From the NCBI GenBank assembly GCA_964651755.1, contig CAZYZD010000001.1, positions 1-64,000 on the forward strand: 64,000 bases of DNA, given 5' to 3'. Of the stretch, positions 51,238-59,625 are shown piece after piece. The notes beneath the pieces were generated by a model. The model worked only from the letters and a program-made list of their open reading frames with translations, did no database searches and was not told the DNA's origin. Within the stretch, counting starts at the first letter, position 1. Every line of letters begins with the position of its first letter. Origin of the DNA: QNZT01 sp964651755 (GTDB taxonomy: Bacteria > Campylobacterota > Campylobacteria > Campylobacterales > QNZT01). Both the position numbers and the translations under genes were made by a program.

Positions 51238-52768
51238 GTTCTCCCTTTCTTACAAATAGCAAAATAGCCAGAGGAAGGAGTGTCATACCTATCATGATAA
51301 CAGACAAAGCCGCTACCACTTCCGGCTTGCCATTTGCCATCTGCGTGATGATATAAACCGGTAGCGGTTCCAGTCCCGGAGGATAGACAAGCATGGTGAT
51401 GGTATTTTCCCGAAGTGAAAAGATAAAACCGATCATCCAGGCGATCAAGAGTGTCTTTTTGGAAAGCGGTACCAGGATAAAACGTAAAATTTCCAACCAG
51501 TCAGCACCTGCCATTTGCGCCGCTTCGATCATCGACGGGGGAATCTGGGAAAGTCTGGTTTGTGTTATTTTTGTCGTAAGTGCCAGGTATTTTCCAAGAT
51601 ATCCAAAGAGAATAATCAAAGGGGTATTGTAGATAAAATTGGTAGCAGGTCTGTTCCAGAAAAGTATCAGCGCAATTCCTATGACAATAGGAGAAAGAGT
51701 AAACATAAAAAGGATACTTGCATCGTACAGACGCCACCATCCAAAGAGTTTTTGTTGGATGATATAACCACTCAAAAATCCAAAAATTACCAGTAAACTT
51801 GCTCCCGCAGCTCCGTAAAAAAGAGTTCTCAGCATCGGCTCATATCCTTTTTGCCAGGCTTCATGAAGTGTCTGCCAGTGTGCAGCTTTGACAAAAAGTG
51901 TAAAAAGAGGCATACACACGACAACCATCACTACTACTACCACTGTCAGCAATACAATATAACGATATTTTCCCAGAGAGATACGATTTGTACGATAGGA
52001 AGTAGTAAATCCAGAAAAGTGTTTATGCACAAAAAACTGTTCAGCCATTAAGACAATAAATGCTACCAGAAGCATCGGCATCGCCAGCACTGTTGCTGTT
52101 TTAAAATCGTAAAAAGCACTAAATGCAGTGAAGCTCTCCAGCGGAAATACGGGATATCTCAGAAAATTTGCCACACTGTACTCTCCAAAACTAAGTATAA
52201 ATACCAGTATAAATGAAAGAAAAAGTGCCGGTCTGATCAAAGGCAGCGTTATCCCTTTAAGCACCCCGCCCCATCCTGTAATCAATAATCCAGCCTCCTC
52301 CAGTCGAGGATCGATCTGTTTTAAAAAGAGGATGGTCAAAAGTATCGGAATGGGAAGATAGACAGAAAAAAGTACCCAGAAAGTTCCCCAAAAACCAAAC
52401 AGCAACTCTCCGGGCACCCCTTCCCTGCCAACAAATTCAAACCATCCCAGTGCAAGGATATAGGGAGGTATCAAAAGGGGAATCACAAACAAAAAAATCA
52501 ACCCCATTTTAAAAGGAAGTGTCGTCTTTTCAAGTACTACACCAAGCATCACACCAAAGAGTGTCGTCATGGCTGCCACACTGACAGAGAGCCAAAGAGA
52601 GTTTACAAAACTCTGTTGCAAACTTTTAGAGTGTAAAAGCATTGCATAGGCTGAGAAATCAACTCCTTTTGCACTGATAAGGGTATCTGCCACCATTACC
52701 AGTACGGGTAAAAGTGCCACCGTAAAAAAGAGCGCAATTATCCCAAAGAAAAAAAGGCGCTGAGACAT
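51230..52768 (-). CDS. iron-type ABC transporter permease (FbpB-like, fused two-domain)
   Basis: This 512-residue permease has about twelve membrane helices in two homologous halves, each with an EAA-type coupling loop (EEAGLLITGWGGVLKGITLPLIRP about 160 and EAAQMAGADWLEILRFILVPL about 412), the arrangement of FbpB/SfuB iron(III) importers. It lies between the ATPase and the binding-protein genes, with no gap to the latter. Confidence 0.9.
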   Translation of the reverse strand: MSQRLFFFGIIALFFTVALLPVLVMVADTLISAKGVDFSAYAMLLHSKSLQQSFVNSLWLSVSVAAMTTLFGVMLGVVLEKTTLPFKMGLIFLFVIPLLIPPYILALGWFEFVGREGVPGELLFGFWGTFWVLFSVYLPIPILLTILFLKQIDPRLEEAGLLITGWGGVLKGITLPLIRPALFLSFILVFILSFGEYSVANFLRYPVFPLESFTAFSAFYDFKTATVLAMPMLLVAFIVLMAEQFFVHKHFSGFTTSYRTNRISLGKYRYIVLLTVVVVVMVVVCMPLFTLFVKAAHWQTLHEAWQKGYEPMLRTLFYGAAGASLLVIFGFLSGYIIQQKLFGWWRLYDASILFMFTLSPIVIGIALILFWNRPATNFIYNTPLIILFGYLGKYLALTTKITQTRLSQIPPSMIEAAQMAGADWLEILRFILVPLSKKTLLIAWMIGFIFSLRENTITMLVYPPGLEPLPVYIITQMANGKPEVVAALSVIMIGMTLLPLAILLFVRKGEHD

Positions 52769-53773
52769 CTACTCTTCAAGCCACTTTTTAAGATAGGGTT
52801 GTATCTCCAGCAGTTTCCGGGCAACTTTGGCATAATCAACTTGCATTACCCTGATCTGATCGATGGGTTTGAGTCCTTCCGGCATTGCTACACCTTCATG
52901 AAGCGGTATTTGCGCACAATCGGCAAAAGCAAGTTGTTTTTCACTCTCGCGACTCAAGAGATAATCGATCAATTTTTTTGCATTTTTGGGATGCGGCGCC
53001 CCGGCAATGAGCATCACGGCATTGGGTACGACAAATGCACCAATCTCCCCCTCTTTCTGATCCGGATAAACAATACGAACAGGTTTATTTTGTTTCAGTC
53101 GGCTCATTGCATCATCACTGTCAACAAGGGAAAAGAGATAACTTCCCGAAGCAACCAGATCAGCACTCTCTCCGTTACTAGTGGAGATGGCAACACTGTT
53201 TTCTTTCATCTTTTGCATAAATGCTTTGACCTTTTTATCACCCAAGACTGTAAAAAGTGCTGCAATATGTGCCGTTGTCGTTCCAAAAAGAGGATTGGCG
53301 ATCACTGCTTTAGCTTTAAATACCGGATCTGTATAGGTGAAAATAGAATTCGGCTGCTGTGATACGTTTTCATGTACCATCAAGAGCCGCACTCTTGCCG
53401 AAAAACCAGTCCAGTAATGCTCTTTTTCTATAAAAACCTTGGAAATACCTTCTGCATTTGGGCTGATATAGGGAACTAAAATCCCCTTTTGCTTAAGCAC
53501 TTCTGCACGGATAGGTTCGTTTGCCCAGTAAACATCTGCCTGAGGATTATTTTTTTCGGCAATCAAACGATTCATGACACCCGTACTTTTAGACTCTTCA
53601 CTGTCATAAACTGCTTTGACGACAATTCCCGTCTCTTTCTCAAACGCTTTTAAAATCGGCTCGGAAAAGACTTGATCTTCGGAGACATAAACCGTTACCG
53701 TCTGCTTTTGCTCTTTGGGGGAACAGGCAGAAAATAGAAAGAGTGTTAAAAGAAGAAGCAGTGTTCTCATCAT
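52769..53773 (-). CDS. periplasmic substrate-binding lipoprotein (FbpA-like)
   Basis: This 334-residue lipoprotein (lipobox LFSAC, about 16) belongs to the extracellular solute-binding family 1/FbpA group: TVTVYVSEDQVFSEPILKAFEKETG, VIANPLFGTTTAHIAALF and the VVPNAVMLIAGAPHPKNAKKLIDYLLS region. Family members bind ferric iron with tyrosines (a Tyr is at the HYWTGFSAR segment), but 2-aminoethylphosphonate and thiamine binders share the fold, so the substrate is inference. Its start overlaps the preceding stop (ATGA). Confidence 0.88.
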   Translation of the reverse strand: MMRTLLLLLTLFLFSACSPKEQKQTVTVYVSEDQVFSEPILKAFEKETGIVVKAVYDSEESKSTGVMNRLIAEKNNPQADVYWANEPIRAEVLKQKGILVPYISPNAEGISKVFIEKEHYWTGFSARVRLLMVHENVSQQPNSIFTYTDPVFKAKAVIANPLFGTTTAHIAALFTVLGDKKVKAFMQKMKENSVAISTSNGESADLVASGSYLFSLVDSDDAMSRLKQNKPVRIVYPDQKEGEIGAFVVPNAVMLIAGAPHPKNAKKLIDYLLSRESEKQLAFADCAQIPLHEGVAMPEGLKPIDQIRVMQVDYAKVARKLLEIQPYLKKWLEE

Positions 53774-54423
53774 TTCTCTTTCACGCTGAAATCATCAAAA
53801 CTGGTTGCTGCGTCCGCTTTGGTCCAAAGCCCGACACCACCACTTTTTCGCAATCTATTATCTTCATGAAAAAGTAGTTTGCTGCCATCAAGATACCCCG
53901 TAAATCTATCTCCATCCTGGACAACCTTCATCTTATGCCACCCTTTACCAAGCCGGATATCTACCGATGAGAGTTGTTTTCTTACCCCGTTTTCGACGAT
54001 GTAAAAACGAAAGTTATCTTCCAGAGGATTGAACCTTGCGACATAGTAGTTGTTGCTGTCCTGTACACGCCACATAATCCCTCCGCCCTGGTCAATTTCT
54101 CCCTGGTTTGCTTTGAAAGAGACAGAGATTTCACCATCTTTAAAATGTACCGCATTGGTGTAACAGAGATTGAATGTTCCACCATAAAAAGCGTTAATTT
54201 TTGTCAGAGAGAGTACTTTTGTACCTGAAGGTGCACCGATAGTTTCTATCACTTCCCATTTTGCGAGTGGTTTTTTGGGATGTGTGGCTGAGATTTGCCA
54301 TGAAGGCGGGATAGTTCCATTTTTGATATTTTCAAAATCCCATGATTTAACTTCATTTGCCGGAAGTGTCACAGAAAATACACCCGCCGTCAAAACCGCA
54401 TAAACAATCTTTTTTACAAACAT
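53770..54423 (-). CDS. exported lectin-like (DUF1080/LamG-type) protein
   Basis: This 217-residue protein has a signal peptide (cleavage near 22, LPAN) and a single concanavalin-like beta sandwich: SWDFENIKNGTIPPSWQ, GGGIMWRVQDSNNYYVARFNP, GWHKMKVVQDGDRFTGYLDG and GGVGLWTKADAATSFDDFSV. This layout is that of DUF1080/3-keto-disaccharide hydrolase and LamG-like domains; no hydrolase motif stands out. It is the first gene of the FbpA-B-C operon (ATGA overlap), an unusual partner for an iron importer. Perhaps it binds a polysaccharide or chelate at the envelope. Good ribosome site (AAGGA). Confidence 0.75.
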   Translation of the reverse strand: MFVKKIVYAVLTAGVFSVTLPANEVKSWDFENIKNGTIPPSWQISATHPKKPLAKWEVIETIGAPSGTKVLSLTKINAFYGGTFNLCYTNAVHFKDGEISVSFKANQGEIDQGGGIMWRVQDSNNYYVARFNPLEDNFRFYIVENGVRKQLSSVDIRLGKGWHKMKVVQDGDRFTGYLDGSKLLFHEDNRLRKSGGVGLWTKADAATSFDDFSVKEK

Positions 54424-54639
54424 GACATATCCTTTGTAAATCTCTTGCTTTCATGATAGCTTGATTTTTGTTTATCTACTATTAGGAGTTCAATGGTCTC
54501 GATTTCTATATTTTATTTTATTATGAAAAACATCTTACAAGCTTATCAAAGATAAAGATTTTGAAGAACACTCACTAGAGCACATTACGTATCAGTGTGG
54601 TGAAGCGTTTTTTCTCTTCTTTATAACTGTTTTTTTATA

Positions 54640-55302
54640 TCAACTGTTAAGTACTTTTGATTTTTTCAAGGCTGCCTCTATTTCTTCTTTGGCTACATCA
54701 CCACTTAGATTTAATTCTACAGCACCATCTTCACCCGCCACTTGCATATGGGTAATCTTCTTTTTGGTCTCATCACTCATGCACTCACACTGCCCTGTCG
54801 CACAGTTTTCCACCATTTTGACAATTTGCTGTTTTGCTACCACTCCCGTAAAAGAGATTTTCACACCATTATTCGTTTTCATGACATCTTTTTTCATTGT
54901 CTGCTCCAGTTCTTTTTTTATTTTCGGTAAAAGCCTTGTTCTGATAGCTTCATACGTCTCTTCAAACGCCTTGTACTCTTTACCGTCAGGATCTTCAAAA
55001 CTTTCATGTATCACTTTGACCGATCCGGGGAATACAGGACAGGTCTCTTTGGCATGGTCACACACTGTTACCACCAGATCAAAATCGATCCCTTCTAACT
55101 CTTTAAGCTCTTTGGAGTAGTATCTCTCATCCCATACATTATGCGTTTTTAGAACCTTTTTGGCATTAGCATTAACCTTCCCGCTGGGTGCCACACCAGA
55201 ACTCCAGGCTTGTACACCTTCAAGTTCTTTGTTAATCAACGCTTCTGCAATAATACTCCGGCAACTGTTTCCGGTACAAAGTACCAAGACTTTTTTATCC
55301 AT
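54640..55302 (-). CDS. arsC: thioredoxin-type arsenate reductase with extra C-terminal domain
   Basis: This 220-residue protein has an N-terminal low-molecular-weight phosphatase-like ArsC domain (1-134): the P-loop CTGNSCRS (9-16), C81 and C88 in CDHAKETCP, matching the three-cysteine relay of thioredoxin-coupled arsenate reductases. Members are normally about 130-140 residues. The extra part (135-220) is charged, has C167, C172 and C174 in CATGQCECM, and resembles no common ArsC partner. It may bind metal or a reductant. It overlaps the upstream arsR-like fragment by 8 bp. A strand-opposite intergenic region lies downstream. Confidence 0.85.
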   Translation of the reverse strand: MDKKVLVLCTGNSCRSIIAEALINKELEGVQAWSSGVAPSGKVNANAKKVLKTHNVWDERYYSKELKELEGIDFDLVVTVCDHAKETCPVFPGSVKVIHESFEDPDGKEYKAFEETYEAIRTRLLPKIKKELEQTMKKDVMKTNNGVKISFTGVVAKQQIVKMVENCATGQCECMSDETKKKITHMQVAGEDGAVELNLSGDVAKEEIEAALKKSKVLNS

Positions 55303-55386
55303 TTTTACAAACTCCTTGCAGTAGTGGAATATCCATCTCCAAATAGCCGATCTCTTTTAAAATTTCTTCTCTGAATTTATCCAGCG
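55295..55386 (-). CDS. C-terminal part of an ArsR-like regulator (truncated at the gap)
   Basis: About 30 codons are open from the gap to the stop TAA, ending LQGVCKNG, and overlap the arsC start by 8 bp as arsR-arsC pairs often do. The helical, Glu/Lys-rich sequence fits the dimerisation end of an ArsR protein. The rest is in or beyond the 100-N gap, so start and identity are unproven. Confidence 0.4.
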
Positions 55387-55486
55387 NNNNNNNNNNNNNN
55401 NNNNNNNNNNNNNNNNNNNNNNNNNNNNNNNNNNNNNNNNNNNNNNNNNNNNNNNNNNNNNNNNNNNNNNNNNNNNNNNNNNNNNN
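55387..55486. other. 100-N assembly gap
   Basis: Exactly 100 undetermined bases, the usual placeholder for a gap of unknown length. The true distance between flanks is unknown. Nothing can be annotated inside. Confidence 0.99.
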
Positions 55487-55583
55487 ACCCGGCATCTTTA
55501 AGGATATTCAAAAACATTTTCAATATCACAAACACAGACTTCGTCATTTTAAGATGGGAAAGTATATCAAGATATATTTGATT
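55487..55583 (-). pseudogene. frame-disrupted N-terminal ArsR-like fragment
   Basis: On the minus strand one frame reads LDILSHLK and later LNILKDAG, the ArsR recognition region, while the middle part EVCVCDIENVF (the family's ELCVCDI metal-site helix) is in another frame. No start codon precedes it in frame before a stop (TAA, 55584-55586). Thus an arsR gene is either decayed, with about 30 bp lost and one frameshift, or corrupted by poor sequence next to the gap. From 55584 to 55643 there is only AT-rich sequence. Confidence 0.5.
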
Positions 55584-55643
55584 TTACAAACATCTATAGG
55601 CAATTTTTGATATGATTTTAATAGAATATTCAAAGGATATCTT

Positions 55644-56096
55644 ATGTATAAATCTGCCCTTTTGCTTCTGTTTACCCTCACACTCTTTGCACAAGAAAAC
55701 CCAAAATGTGATAAATGTTTTATTGGAAAAGAGTATATGCGTTGCAGTTACTATGTCGAAAAAAACGCAGACCTTTCAAAACAGGCAACTTGCATTACCT
55801 ATGCAAACTCACTTTTAAAAGGAGAAAGTCCGGGAAGAGCAAGCTGGTACTATATTGTCGGAGGTGATTTTGACAAAGCAATCGAGGCAGGAGAAAAAGC
55901 ACTTCAAAGAAAAGAGTTTTTTGCACTTGAACACTTGGCAGAAGCCTATCTGCTCAAAGGAGATATAAAACGTGCCAAAACCTATTTTTCAAAAATGCGC
56001 AAAAAATCCCTTCAGAATCAAGCTTTTATTGAAAAACATTTTGCCATACTCAGCAAACTATATCCTCAGAACTTCGATTCCTCTAAATTGCAATAA
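55644..56096 (+). CDS. exported TPR/Sel1-like protein
   Basis: This 150-residue protein has a signal peptide (cleavage near 17, LFAQ) and five cysteines (CDKC, CSYY, CITY) in the first 50 residues of the mature part, followed by helical repeat units of TPR type (about 62-140, GGDFDKAIEAGEKAL, AEAYLLKGDIKRAK). It is probably a periplasmic protein-interaction module. No partner is evident: it stands alone between the arsenic genes and the two-component cluster. Confidence 0.7.
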   Translation: MYKSALLLLFTLTLFAQENPKCDKCFIGKEYMRCSYYVEKNADLSKQATCITYANSLLKGESPGRASWYYIVGGDFDKAIEAGEKALQRKEFFALEHLAEAYLLKGDIKRAKTYFSKMRKKSLQNQAFIEKHFAILSKLYPQNFDSSKLQ

Positions 56097-56206
56097 TCAT
56101 GTTTGGGCACTATATAGGCGCTATTACACCTTTTAATGTGGATAAAACTGCCTCTATCCACCACTAAACCTATCTTGTTTTTCATGATTATAATATACAA
56201 AAATTT

Positions 56207-56542
56207 CTATTCTAATACTAGTTTCTTCTTAACATTATATTTTCTTAAAAACGCTTCTATACTTTGTTCCAATTCAAAATCACTCAAATGAAGAGACTGT
56301 TTCATAGGAAATTTCAGGAAAAATGCAGAGGGCATAATTGAATGCTCTTTATCCGGATTTTTAAGATATTCATATATTGCTTTTTTCATTCTTTCATCTG
56401 TACTGTACTTTAAAAGATAACGCTTATAAATAAGATGCGTTGGGATTTGCTGTTTCTGATGACATGAAAGACAGTTTTTCTGCAAAATATCTGCATCGGC
56501 ATATAGGAATATCAACATTAAAAAAAGTACTATTTTCCCCAT
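56207..56542 (-). CDS. small exported monohaem cytochrome c-like protein
   Basis: This 111-residue product has a signal peptide (about 1-17) and one haem motif CLSCH (about 24-28) close to the mature N-terminus, then a helical stretch with MPSAFFLKFP (Met possibly axial). It overlaps the end of the histidine-kinase gene by 13 bp and is the last gene of a five-gene minus-strand unit (59565 to 56207). A redox output or sensor input for the adjacent kinase is conceivable. Confidence 0.75.
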   Translation of the reverse strand: MGKIVLFLMLIFLYADADILQKNCLSCHQKQQIPTHLIYKRYLLKYSTDERMKKAIYEYLKNPDKEHSIMPSAFFLKFPMKQSLHLSDFELEQSIEAFLRKYNVKKKLVLE

Positions 56543-57687
56543 TTGATACGCACCTCCGTTCCCTGTTCTATTTGAGAATCAATTTCTAAAATATATCCAT
56601 AATAATTTATTACCTGATTGACGATATCCAAACCTATACCAAAACCGCCTTCACTTTTATTGGCTCGCCTGAAGCGTTCTGTTATTTGTTTTAAATCTTG
56701 ATTACCTATACCAATACCAGAATCACTTACAATAAAAACTTCATTATCTAAATAAATTTTTAACATACCTTCTATCTTATTATACTTGATCGCATTAGAA
56801 ATCAAATTATCAATAAGACGCAATGCATCATTTTTATCAATTTGAAGATATACATTTGAGACAATCTTTGTTTGAAGACGCAAGTTCTTTGCTTTTGCCA
56901 TTGTACCAAAATATGCAATTCGTTCATGCAAAAGTTTACTCATATTTACTTCTGTAATATGACGATGATAATCGTGATTAAGATTAAGATATGTCAGATC
57001 ATCATAAATACGACTTAATGTCTGTGAAGCAATAGAAATACGTTGCAATTCTTCTTTTCCACCTTCACATCTTTCCAGTGCTTCTAACATCTCAATATTT
57101 GTTAAGATCGTACTAATTGGAGTATTAAGTTCATGAGTAGTATCTTGAATAAAACGATTCATATGCTTAATAGAATCCCGCATAGGTGCTATAAATAATT
57201 TTCCTAGAAAATATCCTAATATCGTAAAAAATATACCGCCACCCAACATAAAAAGGAAGATATTTTTCTGAAGTTTCTCAATAGGATGATTATCTATTTT
57301 TTTCGAAACTAAAAGATATGCTGCCCCCAGATAGTAAGGTTCTATTTTTTCGATGTGAGACATGACATTTTTACCCAAAACCGGTTGATCCAAGTCCGGA
57401 ATAGTAGTATAAGTTCCAAATATATATCTTTTATCCAAATCATAAATAGCAGAATCAATTTCCTCAATCTTGGGATAAGGAAGTTTTGAAGCATCCATCT
57501 GATGTAAAATACGTAATTGTGATTTGATTTTCCCGGCTTCATAAGTAAGTACTTCTCTTTGCTGATCAAGCAAATGATGTTTAGTAAAAGTATAAAAAAT
57601 CCATGAAGCCAATGCAAATAGAACAAAAGTAGAAACAAGGTATATCAGTAAAAAACGAATTAAACTCCGCTTTTCACTATTTAACAT
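56530..57687 (-). CDS. sensor histidine kinase of the first two-component system
   Basis: This 385-residue kinase has two membrane helices (about 10-32 and 142-165) with a periplasmic sensor of about 110 residues, a HisKA domain with TTHELNTP (H185) and an ATPase domain with N-box LISNAIKYN (about 292-300), G1 DSGIGIG and G2 FGIGLDIV. The sensor domain has no recognisable ligand motif. It overlaps the response-regulator gene by 11 bp and the cytochrome by 13 bp. Confidence 0.93.
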   Translation of the reverse strand: MLNSEKRSLIRFLLIYLVSTFVLFALASWIFYTFTKHHLLDQQREVLTYEAGKIKSQLRILHQMDASKLPYPKIEEIDSAIYDLDKRYIFGTYTTIPDLDQPVLGKNVMSHIEKIEPYYLGAAYLLVSKKIDNHPIEKLQKNIFLFMLGGGIFFTILGYFLGKLFIAPMRDSIKHMNRFIQDTTHELNTPISTILTNIEMLEALERCEGGKEELQRISIASQTLSRIYDDLTYLNLNHDYHRHITEVNMSKLLHERIAYFGTMAKAKNLRLQTKIVSNVYLQIDKNDALRLIDNLISNAIKYNKIEGMLKIYLDNEVFIVSDSGIGIGNQDLKQITERFRRANKSEGGFGIGLDIVNQVINYYGYILEIDSQIEQGTEVRIKWGK

Positions 57688-58342
57688 AGCGATATCCTAT
57701 GTTTTTGACTGTTTCAATTTTCTCTTTGCCAATAACAGCACGAAGTGTTTTTATATAAGTACGAAGTGCACCTGTACTTGGTTCTTCATCATACTCCCAT
57801 AACGCTTCATATATTTTTTCATATTCAAGCAGAGCATTATTATGGCGTAAAAAAAGAGCTAAAAGTTTTAATTCTTTTGCTTTAAGCGGAACTCTTTCAT
57901 TTTGCCGGTACAACTGCAACTCTTTTAAGTCAAAAACCAGCCCATCTTCAAGTAAAATTTTCTCTTCATGAGAACCAAAAGAGCGACGAAGTAAAGATTC
58001 AACCCTTACCAATAACTCTTTGAGTGCAAAAGGTTTACGAATATAATCATCACATCCACAGGCAAACCCTTTCTCTACATCTTCAACACTATTCAACGAG
58101 GTAATAAAAATAGCAGGTACCTCTTTTCCATCTTCTCTTAATTTTTTCAAAAATTCAAAACCATTTATTCTAGGCACTTTGACATCAAGTAATATCAAAT
58201 CAATATGCTTTTCATAAAGAAGTTCTTCTGCCTGTATACCATCGTAAGCAGATAAAACTTCATATCCTTTAAAAGATAGAAACTGCTTGATTGTATCGCT
58301 AAGCTGCAGGTCGTCTTCCAAAAGCAAAATAGTCTGTTGCAT
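57677..58342 (-). CDS. OmpR-family response regulator of the first two-component system
   Basis: This 221-residue regulator has a receiver domain with phosphoacceptor D53 (LLDVKVP) and acidic pocket ED (9-10), K near 105 (YIRKPF), and a winged helix-turn-helix (about 125-221) ending KNIGYRYVK. It is the natural reader of the tandem repeats at 59607-59625 that precede its own operon, though one of the neighbouring regulators could do so instead. It lies 11 bp after an outer-membrane protein gene. Confidence 0.93.
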   Translation of the reverse strand: MQQTILLLEDDLQLSDTIKQFLSFKGYEVLSAYDGIQAEELLYEKHIDLILLDVKVPRINGFEFLKKLREDGKEVPAIFITSLNSVEDVEKGFACGCDDYIRKPFALKELLVRVESLLRRSFGSHEEKILLEDGLVFDLKELQLYRQNERVPLKAKELKLLALFLRHNNALLEYEKIYEALWEYDEEPSTGALRTYIKTLRAVIGKEKIETVKNIGYRYVK

Positions 58343-58353
58343 AGCCTACCTTC

Positions 58354-59130
58354 TCAAAAATAGTAACCAAGATTGACAACAGAAGAAAAATCCGTTGCGC
58401 TTTCAGAGATTCCCAATGAAACTTCACCGGAAATAAACCAATGTTCATCTATGAAATAGCTTATATACAATGCTGCATTTTCAAGATCTTTTTCATCTGC
58501 ATAAACAGAATTTTGCCAAGTATAAGAGAATGCAGAGTAACCTTTTTGAGAAAAAAGATAGCCCAAAGTCAATGTTAACCGGTTTGTATCTTCACTAGCA
58601 TTATCATTAACAAATGTATGTTGTAAATCTAAAGTTAGATCATATGGATCCATATAATAAGTAATTTTTGTATTAAAAAAATAATCTGCTTCATTACCAT
58701 CTGCATCATTCGTAGGGATATAGCTTCCTATTCCAATTTTATAAGCAATATCTTTTTGGACTTTTCGATAATAAAAAGCCAGAGTACTATCATCTATACC
58801 ACTTTCACCTGTCTTTGAGTCATAATTAGAAGTATAAAAGTAAGCACTAAAATTTCCATAATAATATCCCAGAGAAATACTCTGTGCTGTTTGGGAATTA
58901 TTATCATCAAACTTACTGTATGAAATCCCTGCTGTAATATCAAAATGGTGTTCTTTTTTAAAAGTAATTTTACCAACAGAACAACCTGTAGCATCTACAA
59001 TATCTGTTAATGCAGAATTTGGGCAAAGGTCATCTTCATTTGCCACACCATCCAGATCATCATCTAAAAATGCAGCTTCTGAGGTAAATACAAAACAGAT
59101 AAGAAGGAAAAAAGATGTTTTTTTTAACAC
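58354..59130 (-). CDS. outer-membrane beta-barrel protein with N-terminal TSP3-like repeat
   Basis: This 258-residue exported protein starts with GTG after AAGGAG. Its signal peptide (1-19) is followed by DDDLDGVANEDDLCPNS (about 21-37) and DATGC, a thrombospondin type-3/OmpA-linker-like calcium motif with a cysteine pair. The rest (about 55-258) alternates hydrophobic and polar residues in short strands and ends in F, the mark of a BAM-inserted barrel (about 12 strands). It is homologous to 62203-63075. The gene is 12 bp after the DUF1104-like gene. Confidence 0.82.
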   Translation of the reverse strand: MLKKTSFFLLICFVFTSEAAFLDDDLDGVANEDDLCPNSALTDIVDATGCSVGKITFKKEHHFDITAGISYSKFDDNNSQTAQSISLGYYYGNFSAYFYTSNYDSKTGESGIDDSTLAFYYRKVQKDIAYKIGIGSYIPTNDADGNEADYFFNTKITYYMDPYDLTLDLQHTFVNDNASEDTNRLTLTLGYLFSQKGYSAFSYTWQNSVYADEKDLENAALYISYFIDEHWFISGEVSLGISESATDFSSVVNLGYYF

Positions 59131-59142
59131 ATATCTCCTTAA

Positions 59143-59565
59143 TCACTTTCTATGTTGTTGCATATTTGGATTTTTCTGTTTTTTTTGAGGAGAAATATCA
59201 TGCTGCCCTTCTCTTTTCATTGGCTGATTATGTAGTTGCTGACTTGGATTATTTTGCATATTTTGACGTATATGTTCACCTAAACCATTTTTTTGATGCT
59301 GATTCTCTTCTTGATGCATACCATATCTATGCTGCATATTTTTTCCATTATATCTTCCCTGCATCGAAGCTCTTAATTTCCCAATAGCTTGCTTACGTTG
59401 TTGGGCATTCATTTTTGCCAATTGACGTTTGATTTCGTTCATTAATTTAAATCGTTCATTTTTAGGAAGTGTTTGAAGCTTTGCAATTTGACTTTGAATA
59501 TCATTCTCTCCGCCTACAAGTACTGATAATATTAAAAAGAATAATAGTATATATTTTTGTAACAT
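59143..59565 (-). CDS. exported DUF1104-like protein with Gln/Asn/Met-rich tail
   Basis: This 140-residue product has a signal peptide (about 1-19) and a helical domain (about 22-68, NDIQSQIAKLQTLPKNE then LAKMNAQQRKQAI) that aligns with the N-terminal half of the EF-hand protein at 63184 and resembles the campylobacterial DUF1104 family. The C-terminal half (70-140) is low-complexity, rich in Gln, Asn, His and Met. It may be an envelope stress or metal-binding protein. It is the first gene of the five-gene unit with the first two-component system. Confidence 0.68.
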   Translation of the reverse strand: MLQKYILLFFLILSVLVGGENDIQSQIAKLQTLPKNERFKLMNEIKRQLAKMNAQQRKQAIGKLRASMQGRYNGKNMQHRYGMHQEENQHQKNGLGEHIRQNMQNNPSQQLHNQPMKREGQHDISPQKKQKNPNMQQHRK

Positions 59566-59596
59566 CTTTTTCCCTCTACTTATGTGATTTTACAAC

Positions 59597-59625
59597 TATA
59601 TACTAAAATTATTACTTAAGTATTA
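59597..59625 (-). promoter_or_regulatory. tandem-repeat operator and -10 for the DUF1104/OMP/RR/HK/cytochrome unit
   Basis: On the minus strand TAATACTT and TAATAATT lie 11 bp apart (59625 to 59607), with TATATA (59602-59597) starting 12 bp after the second repeat's first base. The repeats occupy the -35 region. The site overlaps the 3' end of the second histidine-kinase gene. Confidence 0.65.

Noticed and set aside
54424..54639. Possible coding remnant (a readable stretch like KLIKDKDFEEHSLEHITYQ) in the intergenic region
   Set aside because: No start codon is available and a stop precedes it in frame; the frame merges into the antisense shadow of arsC. It may be a relic but cannot be supported.
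56098..56169. A 22-codon frame (start MFGHYIGAITPF) and a small stem GTGGATA/TATCCAC at 56138-56161
   Set aside because: Too short, no ribosome site and no similarity worth naming; the stem has no T-tract, so neither a gene nor a terminator is called.
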